DNA from: Cololabis saira
Lineage: Eukaryota > Chordata > Actinopteri > Beloniformes > Belonidae
Assembly: GCF_033807715.1 (NCBI RefSeq)
Contig: NC_084596.1
Span: 27,850,879 to 27,914,878, forward strand
Length of the DNA stretch: 64,000 nt
Reading direction: 5' to 3'
The notes beneath the pieces are model-generated. The model was not told where the DNA came from, ran no database searches, and saw only the letters and a program-made list of their open reading frames with translations. Below are positions 1-14,032 of the stretch, in pieces. The translations under genes and the position numbers were made by a program. Position 1 is the stretch's first letter. Every line of letters starts with the position of its first letter.

Positions 1-1384
1 ATGGCACTTGTGTTTGAAAAGAAAAGTTTGTGAACTGGAGTTAAAAGTTACCAATGTATACTCATAAGATGCACTCTGATCTTCATCCACACCACACACC
101 GATCCTTTTCACACCTGCTTTTAAAATCCATCCTGAGTGATGTGTTTCTGAACACAACTCGACAGGTGTAAATGCAAAATATGTCCTCCTTTTAGTTTGT
201 GACACATCACATTTTTATTTTGCTCTTTCTGAAGCCTTGTGGAGCCTTCCACATTTCCTTTATTGTTTATAAGTACAGTTAATCGGAGAAAAAAAAGCCA
301 CCTGCAAAAGTAAACAGGACCACAATTAAAGATAAACATTACCTGACTTTGCTAATAATTTGTGTTTTTTTTTCTCCTTCTTTAATTAATCTTTCAAAAT
401 GTTAACATACAAGTGTCACTTTAAAACTGGAAGTCATTGAGTCATTGAGGGAATAATTAATTTTAGCATGAACTTTTATAGCACAGTGTCAGGGCAGTAG
501 TTCGGAGCGGCTGAAGGATACAAAATAGATAATTAAAAATGCATATGCAAGTAAATCAATACTGGACTGGTCGGAAACAAAGATAAATCTAAGACTTTTA
601 ATGGCATCAACCCAGTTAAGTCGTATCATGACCTGAAGAGGGAAAAGGAAAGGCTCAAACGCAGATCTATGTGTGAGTGTTTTACCCTTTAATTCTGATT
701 TAGACAAAGATTAGACCACTTTCTTAGAAATCTTTGTAATTCCAGAAGGTTCACTAACTTTTTCTTGCCATCTGCCTAATGTCAAAATACAAGTGTTCTC
801 AGGTGGAGTCTCACACACACAACAATACCCACTCCTGCCTTTCTCCCCTGTCTCCCACTTGAACTCAAATAGGCCATAGCCAGAAAACCTCCTTTCTAAA
901 TTTTAACAGGGACATGCATGTCACCGGCACCCAGAGGGCCACTCATAATAGAAGGCTTTATAGAGGCAGCACGTGCTGCAGCGATGACTGCTAAACCTCA
1001 AGCTACCTCCGCTCTGCCTCTGCCTGAGGTCACAGGCGGCAGATTTTCTTATTTAAGAGACGACAGACGTTTATGATATCACTTGATTTCAAAATACTAT
1101 TTATGTGAATTGACAAATAAATGACCAACACGGCCTAACCGGTCTCTGCATTTAACTAGATTACAAAATGTTGAAATGCATGATATTAGGTCACCAAACT
1201 CTCGAACACGTCTCCTTACTCAGTAATCCTAAGAAGATTGCCATTGAATGACATTTGACCCTCAAACAGACTACAAACACACACATAGTAAGACATGTGC
1301 GCTTTAGGTAATCCTGTTTAACTCGGTATTCCTGTTCCTCTCTTTCATGGTCACATCTCCAACGTTGTTCTTTTTGTCTTCTAG

Positions 1385-4300
1385 ATGGTGTCCCAGAGAA
1401 TCAATTCGGTAGATCTGTCCTGCTGCAGTCTGGAGTATCTTCCTCCCAACCTGTTCTATAGCCATGACCTCACCCATCTCAACCTCAAACACAACTTTCT
1501 GCCAGCAGACCAGCGCCTTCAGCACCTGCAGAGGTACAATTTCAAAATAAAGCATTCACGTCTGTTGGTGTACACAGCCAGCTGTTTTGTGGATGTTTCT
1601 CGCTTCGACAGCCGGCTGGCAGTACATGTGATACCGGTGGCCTCCACTTGGGGGCAGAGTGCAAACACTGTCTCGCCAAAGAAGAAGTCCACCACCTAGC
1701 GGTTGTTGCTTTAAAACATCGAATTACATTTGTAAGGCTCATAAATGCACATTTGTGCATATAAGGAGTTATAGAATATTACAAAGTAAATGTATTATAA
1801 TCATGGGGTGCTGAGACATTCTTTCTTACAGGCCCAGAATTTTTCACGATTCGTTACAAGTTTAGAGGTAACTAAGTATCGACGGAAATAACGCTTCACT
1901 TAACCAGTCACTTAAATGCCCCATGCACAAATCTGTGAGGCTTCTTGGAGGCATGAAAAGAGTCTCAAAACCATCTGTGCATATCTATAGCTTTGTGCAT
2001 TTGCATGCGTATTTAACGATTTGTGTGTGTAGAAGGCTTTTTGAAATTGTAATTATCGTTTTGTCCGTAACTTCAAGCAAGTTACGCACGCACAAATCTA
2101 ATAATACGCACAAATCAAGTACTGCGCACAAATCAGATAATATTCACACACAAATCAAGTAGTACACACACACAAATGTTTTGAGTCGATTTTCTTTCCA
2201 TATTTTTTTATTTCTGCGTCACGTATGGGCTGCATAGTTTCTTGAGAACTTGCACGACCAACGTGCCAATGTCAATATGTGTGGCAGCTATGATGTGTTA
2301 GAGTACACATTGTAATATGCAAGTTTATTCCAAAATCTTAGACTGCAATAGTTAGGATCAATATTTTTCCATTTTTGAGTGTTTGATTGTTTAGAGTAGC
2401 GCGGATGCCAGATGTAGCTTTAACAAAAGTTTAAAGTTCAAAAATGAAAACGTAATTAAAATTGTGTAGCATCAATCAAATGTTATGAAGCCTGAAATAT
2501 GTTGGAAGTGATTTGCGCAGATGCACAAGTACAGGAAGTCCTCTCTGCTAAGATTAAAATGAAACCCTAGCCTGGTCATCCTTCTCTCTGATGGTGAGTG
2601 GGGTGATTGTTTCATCCATTGTTGATCATCATGATTAGCAAGAGATTGTTAACATATATTGTTTAAAAGACAATTGCAATCTTTGCAGCGTTATTACTTC
2701 TCACCATACCACCTTGAGGTGAAAAGTGGCATTACAAGGGTATACACTTGTGCTTGCAAGTTGACATGCTAGTGTCAGTTAATATTTATGTGAGCTACTA
2801 CTTAAACTTCTCAGAAATTGCATCAAAGTTGTTGTTATGGCTCTACTTTGAGTTTGAACTGGTATCCAGCTTGAACAAATAGTGGAAGCTCTGTCCTACT
2901 ATATCCCTGTTGTAGATAGATGGTTGTATTTTTCTTTCTTAGATAAAGTTCATATATTATTGATAATATGAGCATGTTATATTTTTAGGCTTTAAATCGG
3001 CCTAAAAGGGCCACCATCTCCCCACAGCAGCATAGTTCTGGCCATTTTGTGTGGTGTTTGCATGTTCTCCCCGTGTTTGTGCGGGTTTCCTCTGGGTAGC
3101 CTGGCTTCCTCCCACAGTCTAAAAGCTTGCATGTCAACTTGATCGGTACTTCTCAGTTGATCGTAGGAGTGAGAGTAAGCACGCATGTTTGTCTTTTTTA
3201 GACTAATGATCCTCCCATGGAGCACCCTGCCTCTCAGCTAGGCTTCAGCTCCGATGGATGAATAGAAGGAAGTGTGAGGCAAAAAGAAATGAAGAGGGAA
3301 TGAGAAAAGAGAGGTCAAGAATTCATTTCAGAGTGGTTTGGATTGACTGTTTAGAGCGAAAAGGAACGTGCGGGAAGACGAGATTTAGAGAAGCTTAAGA
3401 TGATTTACCCACAACGGGAACTGGGATGGGCCGTTGGAGAATGAGCTCACAGACAAGACACTGTCACAGTGAGGCTTCACTGGAAACAGCAGGTCATGGC
3501 TGGCTGGTTTGGACACATTTAGCTTTCGCCTACAATTTGCAAGCTATCGACTTGAGCAGTCTAGGACTTGGGCCATTGGCACAGAGGGATCAAAAAAGCC
3601 AGCCAGGACTGAACCAGGCGAGGCCAAATGAGCCCAGAGCCCAGAAGGATAGATGTATCTGCAGGGAAGCTTTTAATGTGCCTGGCCTCCCTTACTCCTT
3701 CTCTCTGTTGGAACCATCTGCTGCACGCTTATCATGGTCCCAGATTAAAGACCATGGGCAAGATACTGTACATATGTCAGGTTACGTCTTTATGTGTGAA
3801 CTCATGTATGCATTTGTACACTTACACATGTTTTACAGCATTGCGACGTCTATTGGTGGAATATTCCACAACTTCTATGAGTAAACTGTTACTGATGCCC
3901 GAGTATGTGGTAGCTGTGTGTGCAGAATGGAGTGAGAGTAAAAAAAGGAAGAGCTGCTTGCTTGCATGCAACGGAAATTGTGGCTGCAGGCTAAAGATTT
4001 GGGGTCAGTTCATTCAAAGCCTTGATACAGTATGGCATTTTTGTATTGTAAGATAGATGCACTGCGGGAATCTGTCTGTGTGGCTGTGCATGTATAATCT
4101 TGCATGCTTTTGTGTGTTTCTGATGAATGGGGTCAGGATTTTATGATTCTCTGCCAGTCATTTTATGTTGACTTGTCATTATCATATATGTATTATTATG
4201 TTTTTTGTCATTGTTTTTTTGTTAATCTAGGGAAGCTGACAGTGACTGGTGTCATATGTATATCTGAATGTATTTATATTCTTAAAGACGATGTAAATAA

Positions 4301-7300
4301 TATAACCCGTTTTTAAATCGTATATACTGATAAACAGCTCCCCTGCTGGTCAAGGGAGATAACATCCATTTAGCTTTGCCAAACCTAAGTAGGCTCATCC
4401 GCGTTTGACCCAGCATGACAGAAAACGAGGTCAGTAATGAGAAAGAGATGAATAGTTTAGCTTAAAGTAGAGGGGTTTTGGCAGAAACATGTAGCAGAAT
4501 GACTTTAGTACTCACTTTTCAGTTGTGTGAAAAGAGCTGCAGTCAAGAACAATACTACTTTGTGTGCAGCCTCTATAAATGTGGTCTATGTGTTTTGGTG
4601 TGGGCTGTCACGTGAGTCTGTTTTTGTTTTTGGAGTCACTGTGTTTTGTATTCTTTCAAGAGCAATGAACCCGCAGCATCCCTCTGCCTTCCTCTCTTTT
4701 TGTTTCCAGCCAATTACTAAACGCTTGGTTGATAGTTGCCAATCAGATATGCCCAACCCGTTGTCTGGGGTTTTCTCTGCTTTTATTTTAATTTTTTATT
4801 TTATTGGTATATACGCCATAAAACAGATGAGCGTTTAGGGTCATCCAGTGTTTTTTCTACGGGACTGCAAGGTGCATATGTCCAAGTTCTGCTCTCTGTG
4901 CTGCTGATAATCAGCAGCCACTGGCTTGTCTGCATTCGAGGGGGCGGGTCTTATCTGTTGATCAATTGAACCTTTGGCTTGGTTATTTACTTGTGGAAGA
5001 TAGTGTAGGGTTAGGATGTGGACAATACATATAGAAACTAAGGGAAAGGAAGGGGAGACAATAGTACGGTAGAAACACAACAATCGGGATACATTGGGGG
5101 ATTTAAGTCAGAGTCAAAGAATTAGAGTTGCTTTAATTGATTATGGTCGAACTGTATAAAAAGAACTGGACAAACCCACTGTGATGTCAGCCACAGGTTT
5201 TCTGAAGAGTGGTTTTCAAGTCTCTTTTCCCTGTTACTGCACAGCGCTATGTTGCAAAAGGCTGGAACAATGAGGCCTAGATGCTGGAACAAGCTCGCTT
5301 GCTACCACAAGTTGGCTATTTTAGCTTGGTTTAGCTCATTCTAACCTGTGATGCTAAAATCTGTCAATCCATGCTCATTTCTGATATTTCCCGTTTAATG
5401 ACATTTGGAATGAGTAATGTCAGTGAAAACAAGCATAGGTGGAAGTTCAATTGAGTGGGATTTTCAACAAGCCGACGCTAAATGATGGCAGCCTTGCAGT
5501 CCCCATGGCTTCCTCCCTGCAGGGTCTCTGCAGAGGTCCAGGCCAAGTGGGTTCATCTCAAAGGATAGCCTACCTGAACAGCGGCTCTGCTGAAGGAACC
5601 GAGAACCTAATTGTGATGAAACCCTGGGGATTCGCAAGGCTGCACTTGTTTAGCTGGCACAGAGTTAGCGCAGATTCCTATTTAGCTAAGCTTTGTGCTC
5701 TGACCCTTCTAGGACGACACATAGGCAGGTATGGAGATCTGTTAGTACAACTAACTGGAGAAAAACCTTAAAATATAGATGATTTTGCTCTGTTAGGTCT
5801 TTATTTGCATTTTAGAAGTGCGCTGAGTGCTAAGTAGCTATAGTGATAACAGCTAGCGATATGCCAGTTGTCAATCAAAAGACGACACCTCCCCCAATTA
5901 TGAAGAAATTTGATTTCGTATATGATTTTACGTGACGTGGTTTAAAAAAAGAAACACTCTTATTCAATGATCGTAGATCTTGGCATAGATGCATGGCTGG
6001 AAACCATCTGGAGACACTCACTCTGCAGAAATCTAATCGTGGAGAGCAAAACTGTTTTTTGAACCAGGTTGTAAATGTGTCCTGCTGCAAAGTCGAACCG
6101 TTTAGCACGGGGATCAACGCAAATTGACTCACCGTTGAAGCCAGAGCCCACTGGTCGAGGAACTGCAAGTAAATTCACTTCCTGGTTTGCATCGGACTGA
6201 TAATGTGGAAACAGCCCCTTGGTCCAGCTTGGTCCGGCTAAGTATGCAGTAAGAATAGAGTTTACTAAAATGTTGCCTTATTAATGTGATATACAGTAAG
6301 TATAACAAGTATAACACATGCAGCTGATAAAGAAGATCAGTGTAGCTTTTTTTATTATCTGTATTTTCAGCATGAGTGTAAGTAGAGCGATGGATGAAGC
6401 AACGGACCCATCATGCCTTGTACTCTATTGGAAGGCATGTGTTAATAATATGATCTGAGGTATCAGCAGTTGGTCAGGTCGAGGTGCAGTAATGCGGTGT
6501 GTTCAAAAAATGAGGTCAGCGGACTACATGAATATACCGAATGACCCCGTTGTTACATCAAGATCTTTTTTTTTTTTTTTTTTTTTAATCTTCTCGCCTT
6601 ATTGCAGAGGTGTATTCCTGAACGACACAGCCGGGACTCATCAGGCACAAATTGTGAGAGCATGGTTCTGGGATCCACAAGACAATTTTCAGACATGGAC
6701 AGAATTTGTATTTATTTATTTGTTTTTGTTTGTGTAGAACCAGGCAGCATGTCATTTTTAAAACAGAAATGCAACCCAAAGTGTTAGGCCCAGCACGACA
6801 AAAGCAACACATATGAACGATATATGTTAAGAAATTAAATAAAATGTAAACATGTTAAGAAAAACATTTATACATTTTCCCCCCAAAAAAGTGAAATACG
6901 ATTAAAAATATACAAAAGACTAAATGGATTCTATTAATGGGAGTAGTGTGCAAAAACATCAGTCCGTAAAATGTAAGCACTTAAAAAAAAGAGGAACAGT
7001 GTAAGCCCAACTTTGTACCCAAACTGAGCTGTTTTCTCGGAAAAGGAGCTCCGTCCCGTTTTGGAACCACACGCAAACCTCTCTAAGAGTGAAGACTTCT
7101 TGTTGGGGTGTAGGGGATGATTTAACTAATGAATATTTACTCTTACTTTTGCATCTTACATGCTTTTTAGCAGTTTATCCAAGATGACGTCTCTCTTTCT
7201 GGCTTCAGATGGCGCCATCATTTTCACCGGCTCGTTGCTCACTTCTTCTTTCTGCAGTGTGATGCTTGGCAGCCTGCTCTATGGTTTTATTACAGCTTTA

Positions 7301-10300
7301 GCCAAAAGATAGCAGCTGCTCATAACAGCTATAAATAAAGTTGATGACCGTGGAGTTCTTGTCTAGACCATTGAAGTAGTGAGCTTTAAAAAAAAAAATA
7401 ACACTATTTTTGTCATTTCAATCAACTATATACACAAATTTTGAATCACTATAAGGCGGTGGCCTTTTTAAGCTTTTGTTTTTCAGTCCACCTGATGATC
7501 GCAACTGCAATAGTCAATCCTTTGTGGTCTGTTTAATCGAGTTCACAAAGAGAGTAACATTCTAAAACAGAATGACAGCATGTGGGACAGATGTGGAGAG
7601 TCTGAGGAGGGGTGTTGGAGCATTACTCAGCACCTTATAGATGTTGATTTAATGGTGGAATGACATTTTCCCACATAATTTCCACCCACTGCAGGCAGAA
7701 GTCACCTTCAGCTGGAATTACTCAGCCGCCCTAATCAATAACCTCGACATCTCGGTCGCCTTTATCTCCATCAGCATGATCTACTGTGTGATTGCGTGTG
7801 TACATAGTGCAAAGTAAGTAAGTGTCTGTTTTGGGACTATCTCCACGCTGCAGCGGTAATGTGGTGTTCTGCTCTCTCCGTGACGGCTGATAGCAACTAG
7901 TGTGAAAATGTATGTATGTGTTGGGAGGGATAAATGAAGACAGTGAGAGTCGTTTTTCCCTGGGTCACTTTGTTTTCTTGGCTCTGTCTGCTCTGAGGGG
8001 CCACGTCCTGTGAAGGTCGCCGGTATGCCGGCGGCGGGCGCGCAGAACGCCGCCGGTCTCTGGTGTTTAGATGAACAACATAGATGCCCACGCTGCGCCT
8101 GTTTGCTCAACAATCGATGGCGATGGTTTAATCTTCCTTAGACGTGCCGTCTGTTGGACATGTTGAATCCAGCTGTGTGTTTTACACTTAAATAAATATA
8201 TGAAAGCTACACTTGGGTTCACTGCATGAATTTATTCATGAATACGTTATACACTCTTGCAATATTAATGTTAACAAGATGCAAGTGCACTCTGTAATCA
8301 CCCCTTCGTTTCTCCTCTCTCCTCTCCTCTCCTATTTCTCTGGTGTCTCCAGGTTTTCCCGTCTGCGGAGCCTCAACCTGTCCAACAACCACCTGGGTAA
8401 CTTCCCGCTGGCCATCTGTGACATCTCCACTCTGACAGAGGTTAACGTCAGCTGTAACTACCTGGTCTCTGTTCCCAGCTCTGTGGGCGCCATGACCAAG
8501 TAAGCAACAAGAAGAAAGACTCAAATGTTCTTGAACAACTGCCAACTTTTTTTTCTTTTAAATATCAGAGCTTATAGAGCAATAAGTCATTAGTAGAGTT
8601 AATTTTATTATGCAAGTATGTTTCTTTTTCTTTCTTTAACTGTTTTATTGCTTGCACTAGCAGCAGTACAGATATCTTCCAAAACTTTACTGCTTTTTTT
8701 GCATCCATGTCATTTCCGGGCTCGGCAGACAATACGCCGTCTCATAAGAGCAACCACATATTTGTTTGTCTCAGTGTCAAAGTTTACATAGTCAAATTTG
8801 GGTATTACGAAGCAATGACAATGCACTTTGCTTGGTCGCAAATATTAGCAAACATAATCAGAAAATAAGCTGTTTTTTACTTTCTGTATTCTCTAATGCA
8901 TTCTCACCGTGTCAAACAGCTGATCACTCCTAAAGAACACAGATTTTTTTCTTTGCAGACTACTTGCATATTTCTTCAGCACTTATTTGCTTGTAAGATA
9001 TTTGTGCGCATTGTCATATTGAATAAAACAACTTCTGGTTACTTATCTCTACTAAAATTTGCAGTTTTTAAAAATGTTTTCTAAAGAATCTGCTTGGTAA
9101 ACATGTCAGCAGGACATGGTTATAATTACATAAAAAGTATGATCCTGATACAACATTTTACAGATGATGAAGCATAACTGGTTTGTTGGCTTAATACTTT
9201 TTTCATCAAACAAATGAACAGTGTTTTTGTTATGGTCAAAATCCTTAACCTCTTTTTCTTGTATGTGGGAAAAACAATTAGTCACTCATTAAATAAGTAT
9301 TAAAAATGTTCTAAATCTAAAGTCTCTGCTATGTCAAGTAAGGTCTTAATCATCCGGTGAAATCCATTCTACTCCACCATGATATTAAACAATGAGGGGG
9401 TCATTTAGAGACGAGATCAGCACTGACAATTTAGATAGTACATGTACTTCAAAGTCGGACTTCATTCAAAGCTAAACACACTGGTATGCAGCTGAAACTG
9501 GGCAAAATGAGAAGATAATCTGCGGGAATGATCTGGCATGCCTGTAAATTCCTGCAGTAGCCAGTAGGGCAGTCATGCCGCTACTGCCACCTGGTGGACG
9601 TTAAGTTGACTGACGCGTGCAGAGACTGTTGTATTCCTTGCTGGTACAGCATCATCTTTGTTAACGAAGACTGTTGTCCCTCTCTCAGTTTGCAGACGTT
9701 CCTGTTGGATGGAAACAGTTTAAACGAGCTGCCCTCTGAGCTGGGTTCCCTGCAGAAGCTCAGCTACTTAGGCCTTTCCTTCAACCAGTTCGACCACGTG
9801 CCCCAGGTTCTGGAGCGGTTGGCCGCCATGGAGAAGCTATGCATGGCTGGAAACCATCTGGAGACACTCACTCTGCAGAATTTCAGACTGCTTCATGTTA
9901 AACACATTGATCTAAGGTAATTATTCTTTTCCCCCCCTTTTTTTTTCCTTTTCACTACATTGTAGATGGTATTGACGAGAAGATATTTCCTGTTTTGACT
10001 AGTAGACATCATTTGGTGTAATAAATAATCGTTCCTGCAACACAATGCAAATAAATTGAGATGGGGTTGATTTCGGACAAGTAACCAGGCTTAGATTTTT
10101 TTATTTTATTTCACACAGGTGATATCAACAGGTAATACTAAGTGGGTCATGATTGTAGTGGGATTTAGCGGCATAAAGAGCAAAGGCAATGACATAAACT
10201 GAACACGTTTGAATTCAGATTGCATCAACCACAGTCATTCATCAATATCTTATTTTTAAATTACTTCAGGACACTTACGTTGAGTACTACAATGCAGATT

Positions 10301-13300
10301 TATAATCATAATGGCACATACAACTTCCTGTCCAGGGGCAGTATCAGCTTCAAAAGCCAGGATCTGTGATGGTGCAAGGTTGTATTCGAGCACAGTTCAA
10401 ATTTCTGTGATGGCACCATTAATGCAGACAACCACACTCTATCTTTTTTGCTCCTTTTTTTCGTTTGGGTTTAATACTATTTTTATAAACTTTGTCAAGA
10501 ACATGTATCACTTCAAGCGCCTAGTTATGCTCTTCTGAAGCACCGTACTCATTGATGCTTTATTCCACTAATTATGGATCCAGAAACACTAGGAGGAAGA
10601 TATTGCATGACCAGACAGCCTATCAGCACGGATTACAGGAATCATTTGCTTGCAGTGGCCCTGTCAGATGTTTTCTCGTTGTCTACAAAAACACAGAGCT
10701 GGCGTGACTTGCACGTTTTTGCAGTTAATACCTCACTCCCTCAGACATCCTGGAACAGGCTTTGTAAATTAGTTTCAGTTTTTCAGTTTTCCTGCCCTCT
10801 TGGATAAAAATCATTTGGCATCTGTGAGTAAACAATTGACCAACAAATCGTAGGTTTTGCTACTTACACCCGCATAGTTGTACTTCCTATTTCCTGTGGA
10901 TTTTTGAGCTGCTTGTTAAACTTGATTCCAGTGTGGAGAGTTGTCAACCCCCCACATCAGTGCCACACTTGTTCATCATTTATTTAATGACCACCATGCC
11001 CCTTTTTGGGGAACAGTTTCATTTGTAATAATATGAATAGCTGCAGAGTTAAAATGTAATGTTCTTATTTCTGATCTCCAGTCATGTTATCTAATGTCTC
11101 TTTGCTGTACATGTTGAGTTAGCTACACGCTTACCAGCGCTGATACCAAATACAGTCATCCCAAACTGTTTCCTGTAGTTTAATCAGAACAGTTGACACA
11201 CATCTTGTCACCAAACCAGTGCAGAACGATGTACTCGGGAACGTAGTGTCATATAAGGTTACTAATAGTTGCATGTTTGGATATTTCATACTATAAAGAG
11301 TGGTTAGCTGAAATGCGAGCTTCAGAACGACGACTACAAACATACTGTATTGCTTTATTCATCCATGTCACATAAAGAACAAGTGAGATCTAACCAAATA
11401 AGATTACACGTTATTTGAATTTCACCTCATCAGGACCCGTATATCACTTGAGGCGCGTTCTTTTCCTTACAAAGAACGGCTACGCAGTCCGATCCTCCGA
11501 TGATGAACCTTTCATCTCTTCCCCGTCAGGTTGAATAAAATCTCCGTCATGCTGCCAGATGAGCCTGACCTGCTGAGGCACGTGACCCAGCTGGACGTGA
11601 GGGATAACAGGCTGACGGACCTGGACGCCTCCGTCTTTCCCAGGCTGGAGATGCTCCACTGCGAGAGGAACCACATTGTCAGTCTCAAAGTCAAGGGCTG
11701 CTTGCTCAAAGGCATCTACGCATCCAACAACGGTGGGTGTGGCCCACTGCACTTCATGACCTCTGAAACAGACAAACCCCGTTTCACTTTGCACCATTAC
11801 CTTACTCGCCAATAAACAGAAAAGGCTGTTGTGAATGTTTAAACTTGAGACACAGAGATGTCTTTTTCATTTTCACTTGCATTAATAATTCCGGTCATTG
11901 CAGTGTCTCTATCTTGCTTCTCTGACGTGTCATCAGTCCCCTCCCTCCCAGTTCCCCCCTCCATTTTCCATCTACCTGCTTTTGTTAGATTGCCCTTGGT
12001 GTAGGTTAATGTGTCTGGTTTCTCCCTACAGAGCTACAACAGCTGGATGTCAGTCCTGTGCCCTCTAATCTTGGTTACATGGATATTTCAAGGTGGGGAA
12101 AAAATCCCAAAGTGTTCTTCTATTAAAAAAAATACATTGAAAAACTATAACACGGGAAAAGGGTGTGCACAAAAAAAAGATTTTTGAAAGTAAAGCTGTC
12201 ACAGTTTAGTCATGTCACCACTTATCTTTATCACAGACTTTCATTTTTATGTGAAAGTCGGTTCTTGGAAATTAGACTAATTTGACTTAAACTTGATTTT
12301 TCTAGGCTGAATTTGTTTGAAAGGATTACGCGCTGCACGTGTGTCCTTGATCACATTCAAGTTTTTCTGTAAAAAGTTTGTTTCTGTTTGTCTGAAACGT
12401 GGCACAGCTCAGACTTTAGTTACCTGATTCTGAAATATTAAATCATATAGAAAAACTTTTTCCCAACTAAAAGTAAAAGAACATTTATTTATATGTATCT
12501 TCCATTACCTATTTTAGGTATCTTTTTTCTGATAATTGACTTCATGACTCCTCCTCCTCCTGCAGGAATCAGATGGACTCGCTGCCAGGCTGGCTGGTCG
12601 AAGCAAAGAAACTGGAAGTTCTAGACGTGAGCCACAACCTGATCACTGAGCTCCCGGCGAGGTGAGTCTCTCACAACAAATGTTGAACAGTTCTGCATTA
12701 TTCTTTCTTTCCTTTTGTTTGGGAAAATCATCTATTCCCAAAAGAGCCTCACGAATCAAAATATAAATAGCTGTAACCGCCATATCCTTTGTCCATTCTC
12801 TTCATTTTTTGTGGTATTTTAGACGGTTACTTTGGAAGTACTTCTTCCTCTGCTTTGTGTAACACAACAACTCTTTCAACTCTGTCAGGTCATCCTCTTT
12901 TCTTCCCTCACTGAGATTTATTTTAACCAGAAAGTGTTGGAATGAGGAATGTAAGCTGCAGGATCCACTAGAGGCGCTGCTAATTTTTCCTCTTCTCCAT
13001 CTACATTCCCATCATTATCCTGCATTATATCATTTCTATTATCCCTCTTCAGTGTATGTCTCTCTTAATCATACTCTCTATCCCACTCTCTCCATTTCTC
13101 ACCCTTTCCCTCCGCTTCACCTCTGTCCTCTCTCTCTCGTTCTCTCCCACTGTCTCTCTCTGCGGTATGAAGACGTCTGGATGTTTAAGTTGTTTATATT
13201 TCATGTTGTAAAGCTGACCGGGCCATCTTTATGTTCCTTATGCTGTAGGTTGCTTTGCAGCAGCAGTCTGAGGAAGCTCAGTGCCGGACATAACAAGTTA

Positions 13301-13966
13301 CAGAAGCTGCCTGAAAGAGTGGAGCGCCCTCTACTGGAGGTTTTAGATGTTCAACACAATCAACTGGTGGAGCTGCCCTGCAACCTGTTCCTCAAATCTG
13401 ACAGGTGGGATAAATCATGAGCTATAAGAGTGGAAGTCATTGATCTATGTATTAATTTTTGTAATTTGCACTCAATAATGATAGCAAGATAAAGGAAATA
13501 TGAAAATAAAGAGGAGACATTATGAATAGAACTTTTTATCAAGGGTGAGGATGCATAAAGAAAACAGCACACAGTGGAATGTGATGCTTTAACAGTTAGA
13601 TTATATGGTGTAAATGTGTGCATGAGTTTGTAACTGAAGTGCTTGGTCCAGTTTTAATGTGTCAGTATGAAGGAGCACAAAACTGAGTGTACTTTTTATT
13701 CTTACTCACAGTTTACGATGTCTAAACGCATCGGCCAATAAGCTAGAGCACCTGCCACCATCCAGTCTGTCAGACGAAAGCCACAGCATCCTGCAGGAAC
13801 TCTACCTGACGAACAACTGGCTGACGGACAAGTGTGTACCCATGCTTACTGGCCACACACATCTACGAGTGCTGCACATGGCCTACAACCATCTCCAGAC
13901 ATTCCCAGCCAGGTACAGAACCTTTTATTCATCTTAAAAGAGCAGATGCTATAGCAAAAATAAAAA

Positions 13967-14032
<66 letters not shown>

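Noticed and set aside
1385..1699. phlpp1 exon frame read as a complete 104-residue protein starting at ATG
   Set aside because: A good donor at 1534 and continuation into exon 8353 show it is an internal exon; the ORF tail is intron.
7980..8060. GC-rich patch with GCCGGCGGCGGGCG as a possible CpG promoter
   Set aside because: Very short, inside a phlpp1 intron just before an LRR exon, with no exon or start signal tied to it.
13834..14031. Frame ending in a run of tyrosines
   Set aside because: Translation of an (ATT)n microsatellite next to a phlpp1 exon.
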